A stretch of DNA of 64,000 bases from Ignavibacteriae bacterium HGW-Ignavibacteriae-1 (GCA_002839825.1 PGYU01000006.1:124001-188000), one strand, 5' to 3'. Counted from the first letter of the stretch, positions 35,408-44,777 are shown. Numbers and translations are program-made. Notes: generated by a model from the letters alone, not told the origin.

Positions 35408-36859
35408 TTAGAATAAATCCGGATACCACATAAAGTTCAATCTCGGAATCGAGAAAAAGGTTGATACTTCGGTTTCGCGGAAAAATTTACCGTTGGGGTC
35501 ATTTCTTTCGTATCTTGGATCGAAGTTCCGTGTTGTTTTGCCAATCATAAAGTCCAATTTCCATTCAGCTTGAATCGCAAATAATCCGGCACCTGATACA
35601 GGAATATTAATGAAGAAGCCCAATCCGGCATTAACTCCCATTCGAGTTTGATTGTCAACCTCACCATTTTCCAGTCCGTATTCGTTTAATAATATAGAAG
35701 GTCCTGCCATACCGTAAAAGTTGATTTTGTTGCGAGGATTAACAAGGAAATGTGCTGTAAATTGAATTTGTTGGTGTATGTTTGGTTTGAGGAAGGGAAA
35801 TTTCACAAGTAATTTTTCATTTTTTGCGTACAAATATGATCCTGAAAGCACCAAAAAATCAAATGGAGAGGCATGAATCGTTCCACCATATGCAACTAAT
35901 CCTTCGTAGGACAAATCCTGCGGGTCGGGAGTGTATGATTCAACGATAGTGTTTGTACCCAAAACCAAGCCTATTCCGAGAGTCTTTTTGAAATGATTAT
36001 ATTCTTTCGTGTATCGTGGAGTTTCTTCCGGATAATCTTCTTCATATCCTTGCGAATGTGCTGAATTCAGACCTGCAAGTGCGAATAATAGTGTGACCAA
36101 TGTCAGTTTGAATAAATTCTTAGCATTAATTGTTGTCATTTCTATAACCTCTTCTATTTTAATTGTTTTTAATTCAGCGATCTTTTCCGCAACATACTTG
36201 ACGAATAAAGGCTCATTTCGTTTACCTCTGAATGGTACGGGCGACATATAGGGTGAATCTGTTTCGAGCATGAATCTATCGTTCGGTACACGGGCAATAA
36301 TTTCATGGTCGGCAAATTTTTTGAATGTAATATTTCCGGTGAACGACACATGCATTCCCAAATCCATGATTTTTTGAAAATAATCAAGCGAACCATAAAA
36401 ACAATGCAAAACACCTCGCAAAGTTCCATCTTGCTCCTCAGTTAATATTCCCACAAGGTCATCTTCGGAGTCGCGGTTGTGGATTATAACAGGCAAATCA
36501 AGCTCTTTAGCAATTTGGAGTTGTTTGCGGAAAACTTCTTTTTGCACATCTCTTGGAGCGAAATCGTAGAAATAGTCTAAGCCTATTTCGCCGATTGCTA
36601 CAGTTTTTTCCATCTGTGCATATTTATAAATTTTTGCATACGACTCTTCGTTAGCAGTAAGAGCACTGTGCGGATGAATTCCAATTCCGGCAAATATACG
36701 TTTGTGTGTGGCTGCGAGTTCATATGTTGATTCAAACTTATCCGGTTCGATTGCTGGTACAATCACTGCTTCAATTCCTTCCGCAAAAGTTCTGTCAATG
36801 ACTTCACTTCTATCCGAATCGAAATCTTCCGAATCAATGTGTGCGTGTGTATCTATCAT
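35408..36859 (-). CDS. tatD: TatD-family nuclease fused in frame to signal peptide plus outer-membrane barrel
   Basis: 483 aa without a stop. Residues 1-252 are a complete TatD metal-dependent DNase: IDTHAHIDSEDF (metal His pair), GEIGLDYF (about 90-97), IIHNRDSEDD, HCFYGS, LETDSPYMSPVPFRGKRN. TatD proteins normally end right after TTxNAKxLF. Here that segment (MTTINAKNLFKL, 241-252) runs straight into LTLVTLLFALAGLNSAHSQG, together a good Sec signal peptide, then about 210 residues of barrel-like strands (YGMAGPSILLNEYGL, GLGFFINIPVSGAGLF). The internal ATG at 36139 has GAAGAGG eight bases upstream, so a separate secreted protein of 243 aa could be made from the same frame. Operon position: after bcp (23 bp), before upp (2 bp). 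Confidence 0.88.
   Translation of the reverse strand: MIDTHAHIDSEDFDSDRSEVIDRTFAEGIEAVIVPAIEPDKFESTYELAATHKRIFAGIGIHPHSALTANEESYAKIYKYAQMEKTVAIGEIGLDYFYDFAPRDVQKEVFRKQLQIAKELDLPVIIHNRDSEDDLVGILTEEQDGTLRGVLHCFYGSLDYFQKIMDLGMHVSFTGNITFKKFADHEIIARVPNDRFMLETDSPYMSPVPFRGKRNEPLFVKYVAEKIAELKTIKIEEVIEMTTINAKNLFKLTLVTLLFALAGLNSAHSQGYEEDYPEETPRYTKEYNHFKKTLGIGLVLGTNTIVESYTPDPQDLSYEGLVAYGGTIHASPFDFLVLSGSYLYAKNEKLLVKFPFLKPNIHQQIQFTAHFLVNPRNKINFYGMAGPSILLNEYGLENGEVDNQTRMGVNAGLGFFINIPVSGAGLFAIQAEWKLDFMIGKTTRNFDPRYERNDPNGKFFRETEVSTFFSIPRLNFMWYPDLF
36137..36154 (-). promoter_or_regulatory. Internal ribosome binding site and ATG within the tatD fusion
   Basis: GAAGAGG-8 nt-ATG on the minus strand. The ATG begins MTTINAKNLFKLTLV, which reads as the N-region of a signal peptide. 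This is the best Shine-Dalgarno of the operon and sits inside an uninterrupted ORF. Confidence 0.6.
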
Positions 36860-36882
36860 TTGGATTTATTCAATTGTACTTT

Positions 36883-37353
36883 TTATGATTGAAGTGTTTC
36901 CAAATCGGCAATGATTTTATCAATATGCCCTTTAATCTGCACATTGTTGTAAACCATTTTTATTTCTCCCTTGGGGTCAATAATATAACTTGTCCTAATC
37001 ACGCCCATATACTTTTTGCCAAACATTGATTTCTCACCGATAACACCATATAAATTGCATATTTCTTTGCTTTCATCAGCAATTAATTGGAAATTGAGAT
37101 CGTATTTTGATGTGAATTTATCGTGAGATTTAACTCCGTCTGGGCTGACGCCTACTACATTTGCTCCGACACTTGTGATGCGTTCCATATTGTCCCGGAA
37201 ATCACAAGCTTGTTTTGTGCAAGTTTCGGTATCATCTTGCGGATAAAAATATAGCACTAACCATTTGCCAAGGTTATCAGATAATTTAAACTTTTGTCCG
37301 CCATTTACTTCAGCGGAAAAAGCGGGTGCTTTTGAGCCTATTTCGAGTGACAT
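36883..37353 (-). CDS. bcp: Thioredoxin-dependent peroxiredoxin (BCP/PrxQ)
   Basis: A 156-aa peroxidase of the AhpC/TSA superfamily. The active site reads YPQDDTETCTKQACDFRD: peroxidatic Cys45 with a resolving Cys50 five residues on, the usual atypical 2-Cys PrxQ layout. The usual PxxxTxGCT carries Glu in place of the Gly before the catalytic Cys. It reduces hydroperoxides in the cytoplasm. 20 bp after dnaX and 23 bp before tatD in one operon. Confidence 0.94.
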   Translation of the reverse strand: MSLEIGSKAPAFSAEVNGGQKFKLSDNLGKWLVLYFYPQDDTETCTKQACDFRDNMERITSVGANVVGVSPDGVKSHDKFTSKYDLNFQLIADESKEICNLYGVIGEKSMFGKKYMGVIRTSYIIDPKGEIKMVYNNVQIKGHIDKIIADLETLQS

Positions 37354-37373
37354 AATTCTCCTAAATCTTTGTG

Positions 37374-39053
37374 TTAATCATTTCTTACTTCAGTTGCACC
37401 AAAGATATTTATGATTTCATTTTCAAAAGGATGCAAATCTTTGCTTTGGTCAACGTATTTATTATTTGACGTCGAATCGCTACTTAAGTTGTTATCGTTT
37501 GGTTCAATTGTTGGTAGCTCTAATTCAACTTTTACTGAAAAATTTAAATCGAAGTTTTTTGAAAGTATTGATTCGAGTAATTTGCCTTTTCCACCAATAA
37601 AATCGGCATGAAAAGCATTATTATACTTAAGTACGAGTACTTTGCCGGCTATCATCATTTCAGCATGTTCCAATCCCTTCGATAGCCCGCTTTCGTTGAT
37701 TTCATCGGATTTTAAAATTTTGTCCCAATCCTTAGGTAATTCATATACAATCTTTGCTGCTTCTACCTTTACTTCCTTTACATCAGGTGTTTTTTTTTCA
37801 GGAGAGTAAGTCGGATTATTTTCACGAGCTATTATATTCTCAGGAACAGCTTTCGGCGAAGGTGCGACTGCTACCGGGCTTTCAGTCGTTGGCAAACCGT
37901 TTATTTGACGAATCAAATCCTCAATTTCGGCTACTGTATCCATTGTAGCTAATTTGCACAATGTCAGTTCAAATTTGACTCGCGGTTGCTTTGCAAATCG
38001 AATTTCTTGTTCGGATTGAGCAATCAAATTCATCATTCGCAACAAATCATTCTTTCTGAAATTTTTGGATTCTTGTTGGTATAGTTTTTGAATTTCGCTC
38101 GCTGTTTCGATTAATTCTGTGCTTCCCGTTACGACAACGGTCAATAAATGCCTTAGATGCTCGAGCAATCCGGATAATGTTTCCTGCAAATCGTAACCAC
38201 GATTGATGATTTCATTTGCAATATGGAACATTTCAGCGGTGTCTTTGCTGACTGCCGCTCGTGAAATCCTGAAGTAAAACTCGTCATCAATCAAGCTCAA
38301 TGAGTCAACAGTGGCATGAAAATCCACATTTTTACCGCAAAAGGCAATTACTTGGTCGAAAATACTTTGAGAATCTCGCATCGAGCCGTCAGCCCGCTTT
38401 GCTATAATCATAAGCGATTTTTCATCTATAGTAATGGATTCTTTTCCCGCTATATATTTGAGTTGAGAGACTATTTCACCGGTTTCCATCCTCCGAAAAT
38501 CATACCTTTGGCATCGGCTTGTGATAGTTGGGAGCACTTTGTGAGCCTCTGTTGTGGCAAACACGAACATCAAATGCGGAGGCGGCTCTTCTAAAGTCTT
38601 GAGTAAGGCATTGAATGCGGCTGACGAAAGCATATGAACCTCGTCTATCACATACATTTTATACTTGCCGTGAGATGGAGGATACTTCGCATTTTCTCTC
38701 AACTTCCGGATGTCGTCCACACTGTTATTAGATGCACCGTCAATTTCGATAACATCCACCGAGCGACCTTCGAGCACAGCCTGACAATTGATGCACTTGT
38801 TACATGGTTCTGCATCTATAGGATTCAAACAGTTCACGGCACGAGCCATTATTCGGGCTGTTGTAGTTTTGCCCACTCCTCGCGGACCGCAAAATAAATA
38901 AGCATGGTGCATCCGACCGGAAGTAACGGCATTTTTCAATGTCTGAGTGATGTGGTCTTGCCCCACAACATCGGCAAACGTTAAGGGACGCCACTTTCGA
39001 GCCGTTACTATGTAGTTCTCGGCTTCGTTAGTCAATGTATTTTCTTCGGACAT
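37374..39053 (-). CDS. dnaX: DNA polymerase III subunit gamma/tau
   Basis: A 559-aa clamp-loader ATPase. Walker A GPRGVGKTT (about 56-64), zinc module with Cys75, 84, 87 and 90 (CLNPIDAEPCNKCINC), Walker B YVIDEVHMLS (about 134-143), sensor 1 FVFATTEAHK and SRC (179-181) define domains I-II; domain III runs to about 370. A low-complexity Pro/Lys linker (about 388-430) leads to a tau-like C-terminal domain. Within the linker, codons 419-422 contain a run of nine A (37790-37798) where slippage would yield a shorter, gamma-like product of about 423 residues. First gene of the dnaX-bcp-tatD-upp operon. Confidence 0.96.
   Translation of the reverse strand: MSEENTLTNEAENYIVTARKWRPLTFADVVGQDHITQTLKNAVTSGRMHHAYLFCGPRGVGKTTTARIMARAVNCLNPIDAEPCNKCINCQAVLEGRSVDVIEIDGASNNSVDDIRKLRENAKYPPSHGKYKMYVIDEVHMLSSAAFNALLKTLEEPPPHLMFVFATTEAHKVLPTITSRCQRYDFRRMETGEIVSQLKYIAGKESITIDEKSLMIIAKRADGSMRDSQSIFDQVIAFCGKNVDFHATVDSLSLIDDEFYFRISRAAVSKDTAEMFHIANEIINRGYDLQETLSGLLEHLRHLLTVVVTGSTELIETASEIQKLYQQESKNFRKNDLLRMMNLIAQSEQEIRFAKQPRVKFELTLCKLATMDTVAEIEDLIRQINGLPTTESPVAVAPSPKAVPENIIARENNPTYSPEKKTPDVKEVKVEAAKIVYELPKDWDKILKSDEINESGLSKGLEHAEMMIAGKVLVLKYNNAFHADFIGGKGKLLESILSKNFDLNFSVKVELELPTIEPNDNNLSSDSTSNNKYVDQSKDLHPFENEIINIFGATEVRND
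37790..37798 (-). other. A9 slippery run in dnaX
   Basis: On the coding strand GAA AAA AAA ACA CCT GAT contains nine consecutive A. One extra A (or a -1 shift) gives AAC ACC TGA, an immediate stop; one fewer gives CAC CTG ATG TAA, a stop after four codons. Position matches the gamma/tau boundary in other bacteria, where dnaX is known to use ribosomal frameshifting (E. coli) or transcriptional slippage at A9 (Thermus thermophilus). Confidence 0.55.
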
Positions 39054-39149
39054 TTTTTATTTTTTTTATGATAAACAAATTACAAAGTAAGACTATTAAA
39101 GTATAAAATATCAAAAAATTTCAAAAAAAAATATTTTTCTTTAAATTCA

Positions 39150-39166
39150 TTGGCACGATATGTGAT
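39150..39166 (+). promoter_or_regulatory. Sigma-54-like promoter candidate upstream of the UmuD-like gene
   Basis: TTGGCACG-ATAT-GTGAT fits the sigma-54 -24 element perfectly and the spacing to -12 is right, but the -12 element (expected TTGC) has two mismatches. Predicted start would be near 39177, 33 bp before the ATG. Confidence 0.3.
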
Positions 39167-39209
39167 ATAATTGATTTGTAATTGTTGAAACTAATGAAAG
39201 CAAAACTAT

Positions 39210-39671
39210 ATGAATCCTGTATGTAACTTAATAACTGACGAAGAAAGAAAAATAATCTCAAATTTGAAAAGTAACAGTAAACTAAATTTTGATAAAGCTA
39301 TTGCACACGAATTTTTGGAAAGAAAAGGTAAACATTTAGAATTAATCGAAGATGATGTTGACCTTAATGCAATGCTTATCAAAAAGCCCGAATACTCCTT
39401 TCTAATAAAGGTCAAAGGCGATTCGATGATTAATTGCGGTATTGATAATTCGGATACTTTATTGGTAGATTGCTCAATCGAACCCAAACACGGTGACATT
39501 GTAGTGGCATCTATTAATGGTAAGATATTAGTGAAAAAGCTGAATTTTTCTTATCGCGAAACGATGTTACTTTCCGAAAATGAAAATTATATGCCCATTA
39601 AAGTACGCTCCGGCGACAAGTTCGAGATTTGGGGTGTCGCTATTATGGTTATTAAGGATAGAACCTTATAA
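39210..39671 (+). CDS. umuD: UmuD/LexA-like S24 peptidase-family protein
   Basis: A 153-aa protein. The C-terminal S24 domain has the nucleophile Ser72 in VKGDSMINCGI and the general-base Lys109 in ILVKKL, 37 residues apart as in UmuD; DLNAMLIKKP matches the UmuD DLNxLLIxxP segment. There is no helix-turn-helix, so it is not LexA. UmuD is normally self-cleaved at Cys-Gly or Ala-Gly, but the corresponding region here (HEFLERKGKH) offers only Lys-Gly. UmuC, its usual polymerase partner, is not adjacent. A terminator follows. A role in SOS mutagenesis is inferred from the family only. Confidence 0.82.
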   Translation: MNPVCNLITDEERKIISNLKSNSKLNFDKAIAHEFLERKGKHLELIEDDVDLNAMLIKKPEYSFLIKVKGDSMINCGIDNSDTLLVDCSIEPKHGDIVVASINGKILVKKLNFSYRETMLLSENENYMPIKVRSGDKFEIWGVAIMVIKDRTL

Positions 39672-39699
39672 AAAAAATATGACGAGGAAACGCCCCGTT

Positions 39700-39740
39700 T
39701 GAGAAACCTGTCCATCCCCCCGGGCAGGTTTCCTTTTTTT
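39700..39740 (+). terminator. Intrinsic terminator after the UmuD-like gene
   Basis: GAAACCTGT / GCAGGTTTC with a C-rich loop (CCATCCCCCCGG) and a seven-T run. A smaller AAACG/CGTTT hairpin sits directly 5' of it. Confidence 0.85.
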
Positions 39741-39775
39741 AATACATATCAATCAGCTTCGTCAATGCTTTTAAT

Positions 39776-40681
39776 ATGGAACAGAAAAATCAAGACTACA
39801 GAAAATTTCTCATACCTGCTAATGTAGCGGGCATTCAAAATCTCGAATTAGTTGCTCGGCTCGTGGTCGAAGGATTCATTACCGGATTGCACCGCTCGCC
39901 CTATCACGGGTTTAGCGTTGAATTTGCCGAACATAGGCAATACCGCCACGGTGATGAAACTAAGAATATTGATTGGAAGGTGTATGCTAGAACAAACAAA
40001 TATTATGTGAAGCAATACGAAGAAGAAACCAATCTTCGTGCAGTGCTTGCAGTGGATTCGAGCGCTTCTATGGGCTACGCTTCCAAAGGTATGATTTCCA
40101 AATTCGATTATGCGATATTTTTGACTGCCGCTCTAAGTATGTTGATGCTGAGGCAACGCGACGCAGTAGGTCTGGCTATGTATGATACCGAAATCCGAAA
40201 ATATTTGCCACCGAATTCGAAACAATCTTATGCGACTGAAATCTTGAAAACATTAGCAGCATATAGCCCGACAAATAATACAGGAACTGCAAACGCATTA
40301 GATTCATTAGCCGAACGAATCAAACGTCGCGGATTGGTAATAATCATGAGCGATTTTTTCGACGAAAAAGAATCGGTTTTGAAAGCTCTGAAACATTTCC
40401 GTCACCGAAATCACGAAGTGCTTGCTTTCCATTTGCTCGACCCTCGTGAAATTGACTTCAAACTTGGTACAGGCGCTACTTTCCGCGATATGGAAACAGG
40501 TGAAGAACTCATCACTCAACCACATCAAATTCGTGGGGCATATTCCGATGCTGTCAAAGGTTTCATCAAGGACATAAAAAAAGAATGTTTCAACCATAAT
40601 ATAGATTATACCATGATTGAAACATCAACTCCCTTCGACAAGGCATTAAGAGATTATATTACAAAGCGTCGAAAAGTATAA
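39776..40681 (+). CDS. DUF58 domain protein
   Basis: A 301-aa cytoplasmic protein with the DUF58 signature EFAEHRQYRHGDETKNIDWKVYARTN (in part, about 51-70) and a von Willebrand A-like domain whose MIDAS begins AVDSSASMGYAS (about 90-101). Later blocks (RRGLVIIMSDFFDE) fit the family. DUF58 proteins usually work with a MoxR AAA+ ATPase and often von Willebrand membrane proteins; no MoxR gene is present nearby, which is unusual. It converges with the O-methyltransferase across four bases. Confidence 0.9.
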   Translation: MEQKNQDYRKFLIPANVAGIQNLELVARLVVEGFITGLHRSPYHGFSVEFAEHRQYRHGDETKNIDWKVYARTNKYYVKQYEEETNLRAVLAVDSSASMGYASKGMISKFDYAIFLTAALSMLMLRQRDAVGLAMYDTEIRKYLPPNSKQSYATEILKTLAAYSPTNNTGTANALDSLAERIKRRGLVIIMSDFFDEKESVLKALKHFRHRNHEVLAFHLLDPREIDFKLGTGATFRDMETGEELITQPHQIRGAYSDAVKGFIKDIKKECFNHNIDYTMIETSTPFDKALRDYITKRRKV

Positions 40682-40685
40682 TTAA

Positions 40686-41693
40686 TTACTTATACCCGAC
40701 CATTAGGCTCGATTCGAACTCTGTATCAATTTTGACTACATCTCTGAACCACGACTCTTTTAGTATTATCCACAAATCTGTTTCGGTGTAAACGCCACCG
40801 CGAAGTGTATTGACAAGCAAGTTTATTGATGAGAGTGCGAATTTCAAGGGATGGGTTCTGTCATCATCAATAATCATTTCGTGAATGACTATTTGTCCGC
40901 CGTGATTTAGAGCATCGAAACATCTTTGCAACAGCTTTACGTTATCCCAAATCGAATATAAATTCACTACATTCGAAATAAAAATCAAATCATAGCCACT
41001 TCCTAAGTCATCTTCGTTGAAATCTCCCGACATCGGGAATATCTTATCTTGCAAATCCTCATCAATTATCATCCGCATTGTAAATCTGATTACTTCGGGA
41101 TAATCAATAACATGTACTTTAATATTTGGGTTTAGTTCGATAAAACTCTTGGCATAAGCTCCCTTGCCACCGCCGATATCCAGAACTTTCTTGACATTTT
41201 TGAGATTTAAATGCGACAAAATTTCAGGAGATTCCATCGTTGCCCTCCAATCGGTAGAATTAGCAAAGCTTTCTACCCATTTCTCGTCCTTCTCTTGGAG
41301 ATTTTTATAGTTAACAGGTTGACCGGACCGAATCACTTGGATTAAGTCGCTCCACGAATCCCACAGTCCGGCAATGTGCTCCAAATTGCCAAGGTAAGCA
41401 GGGCTTCCGTGGACTAAATGTGTCATTGAATCTTCGGTATTTTTGTAGTGCAAATCATTGAATACGAGCAGTTCCATTCCACATAGCGCATTCAATAATC
41501 GCTCAGTTGCCCGAAAATCAGTGTTTATAATTCGAGCGATTTCTTCGGCTGATAGTTCTTCATCACCGATAATACTAAACACATCAAGTTCGCAGGCTGT
41601 CAGTAATACTTTACTCTTTTGAAATGCAAGTGCTGTATCAAGGATGAACTCAAGTCCACTCCCTTTGTGCTTCGGATAATTTTTCTTAACCAT
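40686..41693 (-). CDS. O-methyltransferase (acetylserotonin-OMT/hydroxyneurosporene-MT type)
   Basis: About 335 aa. I start at the ATG at 41693 (MVKKNYPK), which has GGGAG six bases upstream, rather than 41705. An N-terminal winged-helix dimerisation domain (SKVLLTACELDVFSII) precedes a class I SAM-binding domain with VLDIGGGKGAYAKSF and DYPEVI, and HGGQIVIHEMIIDDD. The family methylates hydroxyl groups of small aromatic or isoprenoid products; the substrate is not inferable. It stands alone, divergent from ppdK. Confidence 0.85.
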   Translation of the reverse strand: MVKKNYPKHKGSGLEFILDTALAFQKSKVLLTACELDVFSIIGDEELSAEEIARIINTDFRATERLLNALCGMELLVFNDLHYKNTEDSMTHLVHGSPAYLGNLEHIAGLWDSWSDLIQVIRSGQPVNYKNLQEKDEKWVESFANSTDWRATMESPEILSHLNLKNVKKVLDIGGGKGAYAKSFIELNPNIKVHVIDYPEVIRFTMRMIIDEDLQDKIFPMSGDFNEDDLGSGYDLIFISNVVNLYSIWDNVKLLQRCFDALNHGGQIVIHEMIIDDDRTHPLKFALSSINLLVNTLRGGVYTETDLWIILKESWFRDVVKIDTEFESSLMVGYK

Positions 41694-41851
41694 ATAAACT
41701 CCCATTTATGATATTTTAATTTCTTTTATCATGCTTGCATAATTCTATTATGTGAAATTACAAAAGTTATTTATTAATGCCAAACATTCGTAAAATTATT
41801 TTTTATTCATACAATTAACAATTAATTAACAGAGGTTTGCATCATTTTTAG

Positions 41852-41859
41852 TAAATTTG
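41852..41859 (+). promoter_or_regulatory. Candidate Bacteroidetes-type -7 element for ppdK
   Basis: TAAATTTG matches TAnnTTTG, about 45 bp before the ppdK ATG. A TTTG at 41836-41839 is closer than the usual -33 spacing. The rest of the 198-bp divergent gap is AT-rich without other clear signals. Confidence 0.35.
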
Positions 41860-41903
41860 TAGATAATATTTTCACAATTTTACGAATAATATCGGAGAAA
41901 TCC

Positions 41904-44714
41904 ATGTCAAAATCTAAGAAAAGCGATTCTAAAAATTCCAAAAAAAGCAAATCTCACCAGTATGTGTATTATTTCGGGGGTGACCAAGCCGATGGCACTG
42001 CTGAAATGAAGGGCTTGCTCGGTGGCAAAGGTGCTAACCTTGCCGAAATGGTAAATATCGGTTTGCCTGTTCCTCCCGGATTTACAATCACTACAGAAGT
42101 TTGTACTTACTTTTACAAGAACAAACATTCCTATCCTAAGGAATTAACTAAACAAGTTGATAAAGCAATTGCAAAAATGGAAAAGGAAATGGGTGCCAAA
42201 TTTGGTGATGCCAAAAATCCTTTGTTGCTTTCGGTTCGTTCGGGAGCTCGCGCTTCAATGCCCGGAATGATGGATACAGTTCTCAATCTCGGGCTTAACG
42301 ACACAACTATCATCGGTTTGATTGAAAAATCAGGCAATGCACGCTTTGCTTATGATTCATACCGCAGATTCGTTTCCATGTACGGAGACGTTGTAATGGG
42401 CTTGAAACCACAAGGCAAAGATGCTATTGACCCATTTGAAGAAATTCTCGAAGCTAAAAAACACGCCAAAGGTATCAAACTCGATATTGAATTCACTGCA
42501 GAAGATTTGAAAGACTTAGTTGCTGAATTTAAAGCTGCAATCAAAAATATTACAGGTCAAGAATTCCCCGAAGACCCGATGGAACAACTTTGGGGTTCGG
42601 TTGGTGCTGTATTTAGTTCTTGGATGAACGATAGAGCTATCGTTTATCGCAAATTGAACAACATCCCCGAAGAATGGGGCACAGCCGTAAATATCCAAGG
42701 AATGGTATTCGGTAATCTTGGCGAAACTTCCGGTACAGGCGTAGCTTTCACTCGTGATGCTGCTTCCGGCGAAGACATTTTCTACGGAGAATTTTTGATG
42801 AATGCCCAAGGCGAAGACGTCGTTGCAGGCACAAGAACTCCAAACCCGATTATCGAACTCGAAGCGATTGACCCCAAATCATACCATAAATTATTAGCTA
42901 TCCGCAAAAAACTCGAAAAGCATTACAGAGACATGCTCGATATCGAATTTACAATTCAAGATGGTCGTCTGTATATGCTCCAATGCCGTGTAGGCAAGCG
43001 TACTGCTATGGCTGCAATGAGAATTGCCGTCGAAATGGTGAAATCCAAACTTATCAAACCCGAAGAAGCTTTGATGAGAATTGACCCTGACCAATTGAAC
43101 CAATTATTGCGTCCTGTGTTTGATTTGCAACATAAAAAAACTGCACTTGACAAAGGTGATTTATTGGCAGTTGGTTTGAATGCAGGTCCCGGTGCCGCCG
43201 CCGGTAAAGTGGTTTTCAATGCTGAAGATGCAGTTGAATGGAAAGCTAAAGGCGAAAACATTATCTTGGTTCGTATCGAAACTTCGCCTGAAGACATCGC
43301 CGGTATGAATGCCGCAGAAGGTATTTTGACTGCACGCGGTGGTATGACTTCTCATGCTGCGCTCGTAGCTCGCCAAATGGGTAAAGTTTGCGTTGCCGGT
43401 TGCGGTTCACTTTTGGTGGATTACAAAGCTCGTAAATTTACTGTCGAAGGAAAATCTTTCACAGTGAAAGAAGGCGATTATATTTCAATTGATGGTTCAA
43501 CAGGCGAAGTCATTCTTGGCAATATCCCTACAAAACCGAGTGAAGTAGTCGAAGTTCTTATCGCGAAAACTCTTGATGCAAAAGACGCTCCAACATTCCA
43601 AATTTACAAGCAAATCATGGATTGGGCTGATAAATTCCGCAAAATGAACGTCCGTACTAACGCTGACCAACCTGACCAAAGTGAAAATGCTATTGCATTT
43701 GGTGCAGAAGGTATCGGATTGTGCCGTACTGAGCATATGTTCTTTGGCGAAGGTAAAATCCAACCTATGCGCGAAATGATTCTTGCTGATAGTGTCGAAA
43801 ATCGCAAAAAAGCTTTAGCAAAATTATTGCCTCTCCAACGCGAAGATTTCGAAGGTATTTTCCGAGTAATGGACGGAAAACCTGTGACCATTAGAACTAT
43901 TGACCCACCACTTCACGAATTTTTGCCTCATGATGATGCCGGACAAAAAGAAGTCGCAAAAGAACTCGGGATTTCGGCAAAAGCTGTCAAAGAACGCGTT
44001 GACGCATTGCACGAATTCAATCCTATGCTTGGTTTCCGCGGATGTCGTCTGGGCTTTATTTTCCCGGAAATCACAGAAATGCAAGCTCGCGCAATTTTCG
44101 AAGCTACAGTAAACGTTGCAAAAGAAGGCAAAAAAGTATTGCCCGAAGTGATGATTCCATTAGTTGGACATGTCAAGGAATTAGCTCATCAAGAGCAAGT
44201 TGTTCGCCGTGTGGCTAGCGAAGTGATGAATGAAACAGGTGTGAAATTTGATTACCTCGTCGGCACAATGATTGAAATCCCACGCGGAGCAATCACTGCT
44301 GCAGAAATCGCCGAAGTTGCCGAATTCTTCTCGTTTGGAACAAATGATTTGACTCAAACTACTCTTGGCTTGAGCCGTGATGACGCAGGTAAATTCTTAC
44401 CTGATTATGTTGCTCGCGAAGTCTATAATGTTGACCCATTTGTTTCGATTGACCGCTCAGGCGTTGGTTTCTTGGTCAAACATGCTGTAAACGAAGGTAG
44501 AAGTGTCAAACCGAAAATCAAACTCGGAATTTGCGGCGAACATGGTGGCGACCCGGCTTCTGTAGAATTCTGCCACTTTGCAGGTCTAAACTATGTGTCA
44601 TGCTCGCCTTATAGAGTGCCTATCGCACGTCTTGCAGCGGCTCGCGCTACTATCAGAGAAAAACTTCAAGCAAAAACTGACAAAAAAGGCAAGAAGAAAG
44701 CCAAAAAGAAATAA
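41904..44714 (+). CDS. ppdK: Pyruvate, phosphate dikinase
   Basis: A 936-aa cytoplasmic enzyme interconverting PEP + AMP + PPi with pyruvate + ATP + Pi. The N-terminal ATP-grasp domain begins [21 protein letters not shown] (in part), the swivelling domain carries the phosphohistidine His484 in [13 protein letters not shown], and the PEP-binding barrel has [12 protein letters not shown] and the catalytic Cys of CGEHGGDP. Unusual are Lys-rich tails at both ends: the first 17 residues ([16 protein letters not shown]) and the last 15 ([13 protein letters not shown]), absent from typical about 880-aa PPDKs. Monocistronic with a strong terminator. Confidence 0.96.
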   Translation: MSKSKKSDSKNSKKSKSHQYVYYFGGDQADGTAEMKGLLGGKGANLAEMVNIGLPVPPGFTITTEVCTYFYKNKHSYPKELTKQVDKAIAKMEKEMGAKFGDAKNPLLLSVRSGARASMPGMMDTVLNLGLNDTTIIGLIEKSGNARFAYDSYRRFVSMYGDVVMGLKPQGKDAIDPFEEILEAKKHAKGIKLDIEFTAEDLKDLVAEFKAAIKNITGQEFPEDPMEQLWGSVGAVFSSWMNDRAIVYRKLNNIPEEWGTAVNIQGMVFGNLGETSGTGVAFTRDAASGEDIFYGEFLMNAQGEDVVAGTRTPNPIIELEAIDPKSYHKLLAIRKKLEKHYRDMLDIEFTIQDGRLYMLQCRVGKRTAMAAMRIAVEMVKSKLIKPEEALMRIDPDQLNQLLRPVFDLQHKKTALDKGDLLAVGLNAGPGAAAGKVVFNAEDAVEWKAKGENIILVRIETSPEDIAGMNAAEGILTARGGMTSHAALVARQMGKVCVAGCGSLLVDYKARKFTVEGKSFTVKEGDYISIDGSTGEVILGNIPTKPSEVVEVLIAKTLDAKDAPTFQIYKQIMDWADKFRKMNVRTNADQPDQSENAIAFGAEGIGLCRTEHMFFGEGKIQPMREMILADSVENRKKALAKLLPLQREDFEGIFRVMDGKPVTIRTIDPPLHEFLPHDDAGQKEVAKELGISAKAVKERVDALHEFNPMLGFRGCRLGFIFPEITEMQARAIFEATVNVAKEGKKVLPEVMIPLVGHVKELAHQEQVVRRVASEVMNETGVKFDYLVGTMIEIPRGAITAAEIAEVAEFFSFGTNDLTQTTLGLSRDDAGKFLPDYVAREVYNVDPFVSIDRSGVGFLVKHAVNEGRSVKPKIKLGICGEHGGDPASVEFCHFAGLNYVSCSPYRVPIARLAAARATIREKLQAKTDKKGKKKAKKK

Positions 44715-44735
44715 ATATATTAAAATATTTAAATT

Positions 44736-44777
44736 AAACTCACTCGTGAATATGAATCACGAGTGAGTTTTTTTTCA
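44736..44777 (+). terminator. Intrinsic terminator after ppdK
   Basis: A perfect 14-bp stem (AAACTCACTCGTGA / TCACGAGTGAGTTT), 7-nt loop, then a T-run. Confidence 0.92.

Noticed and set aside
36860-39053. Frameshift as the cause of a short dnaX
   Set aside because: The reading frame runs intact to 559 aa with a tau-like tail; the A9 run is better viewed as a possible slippage site than as a mutation.
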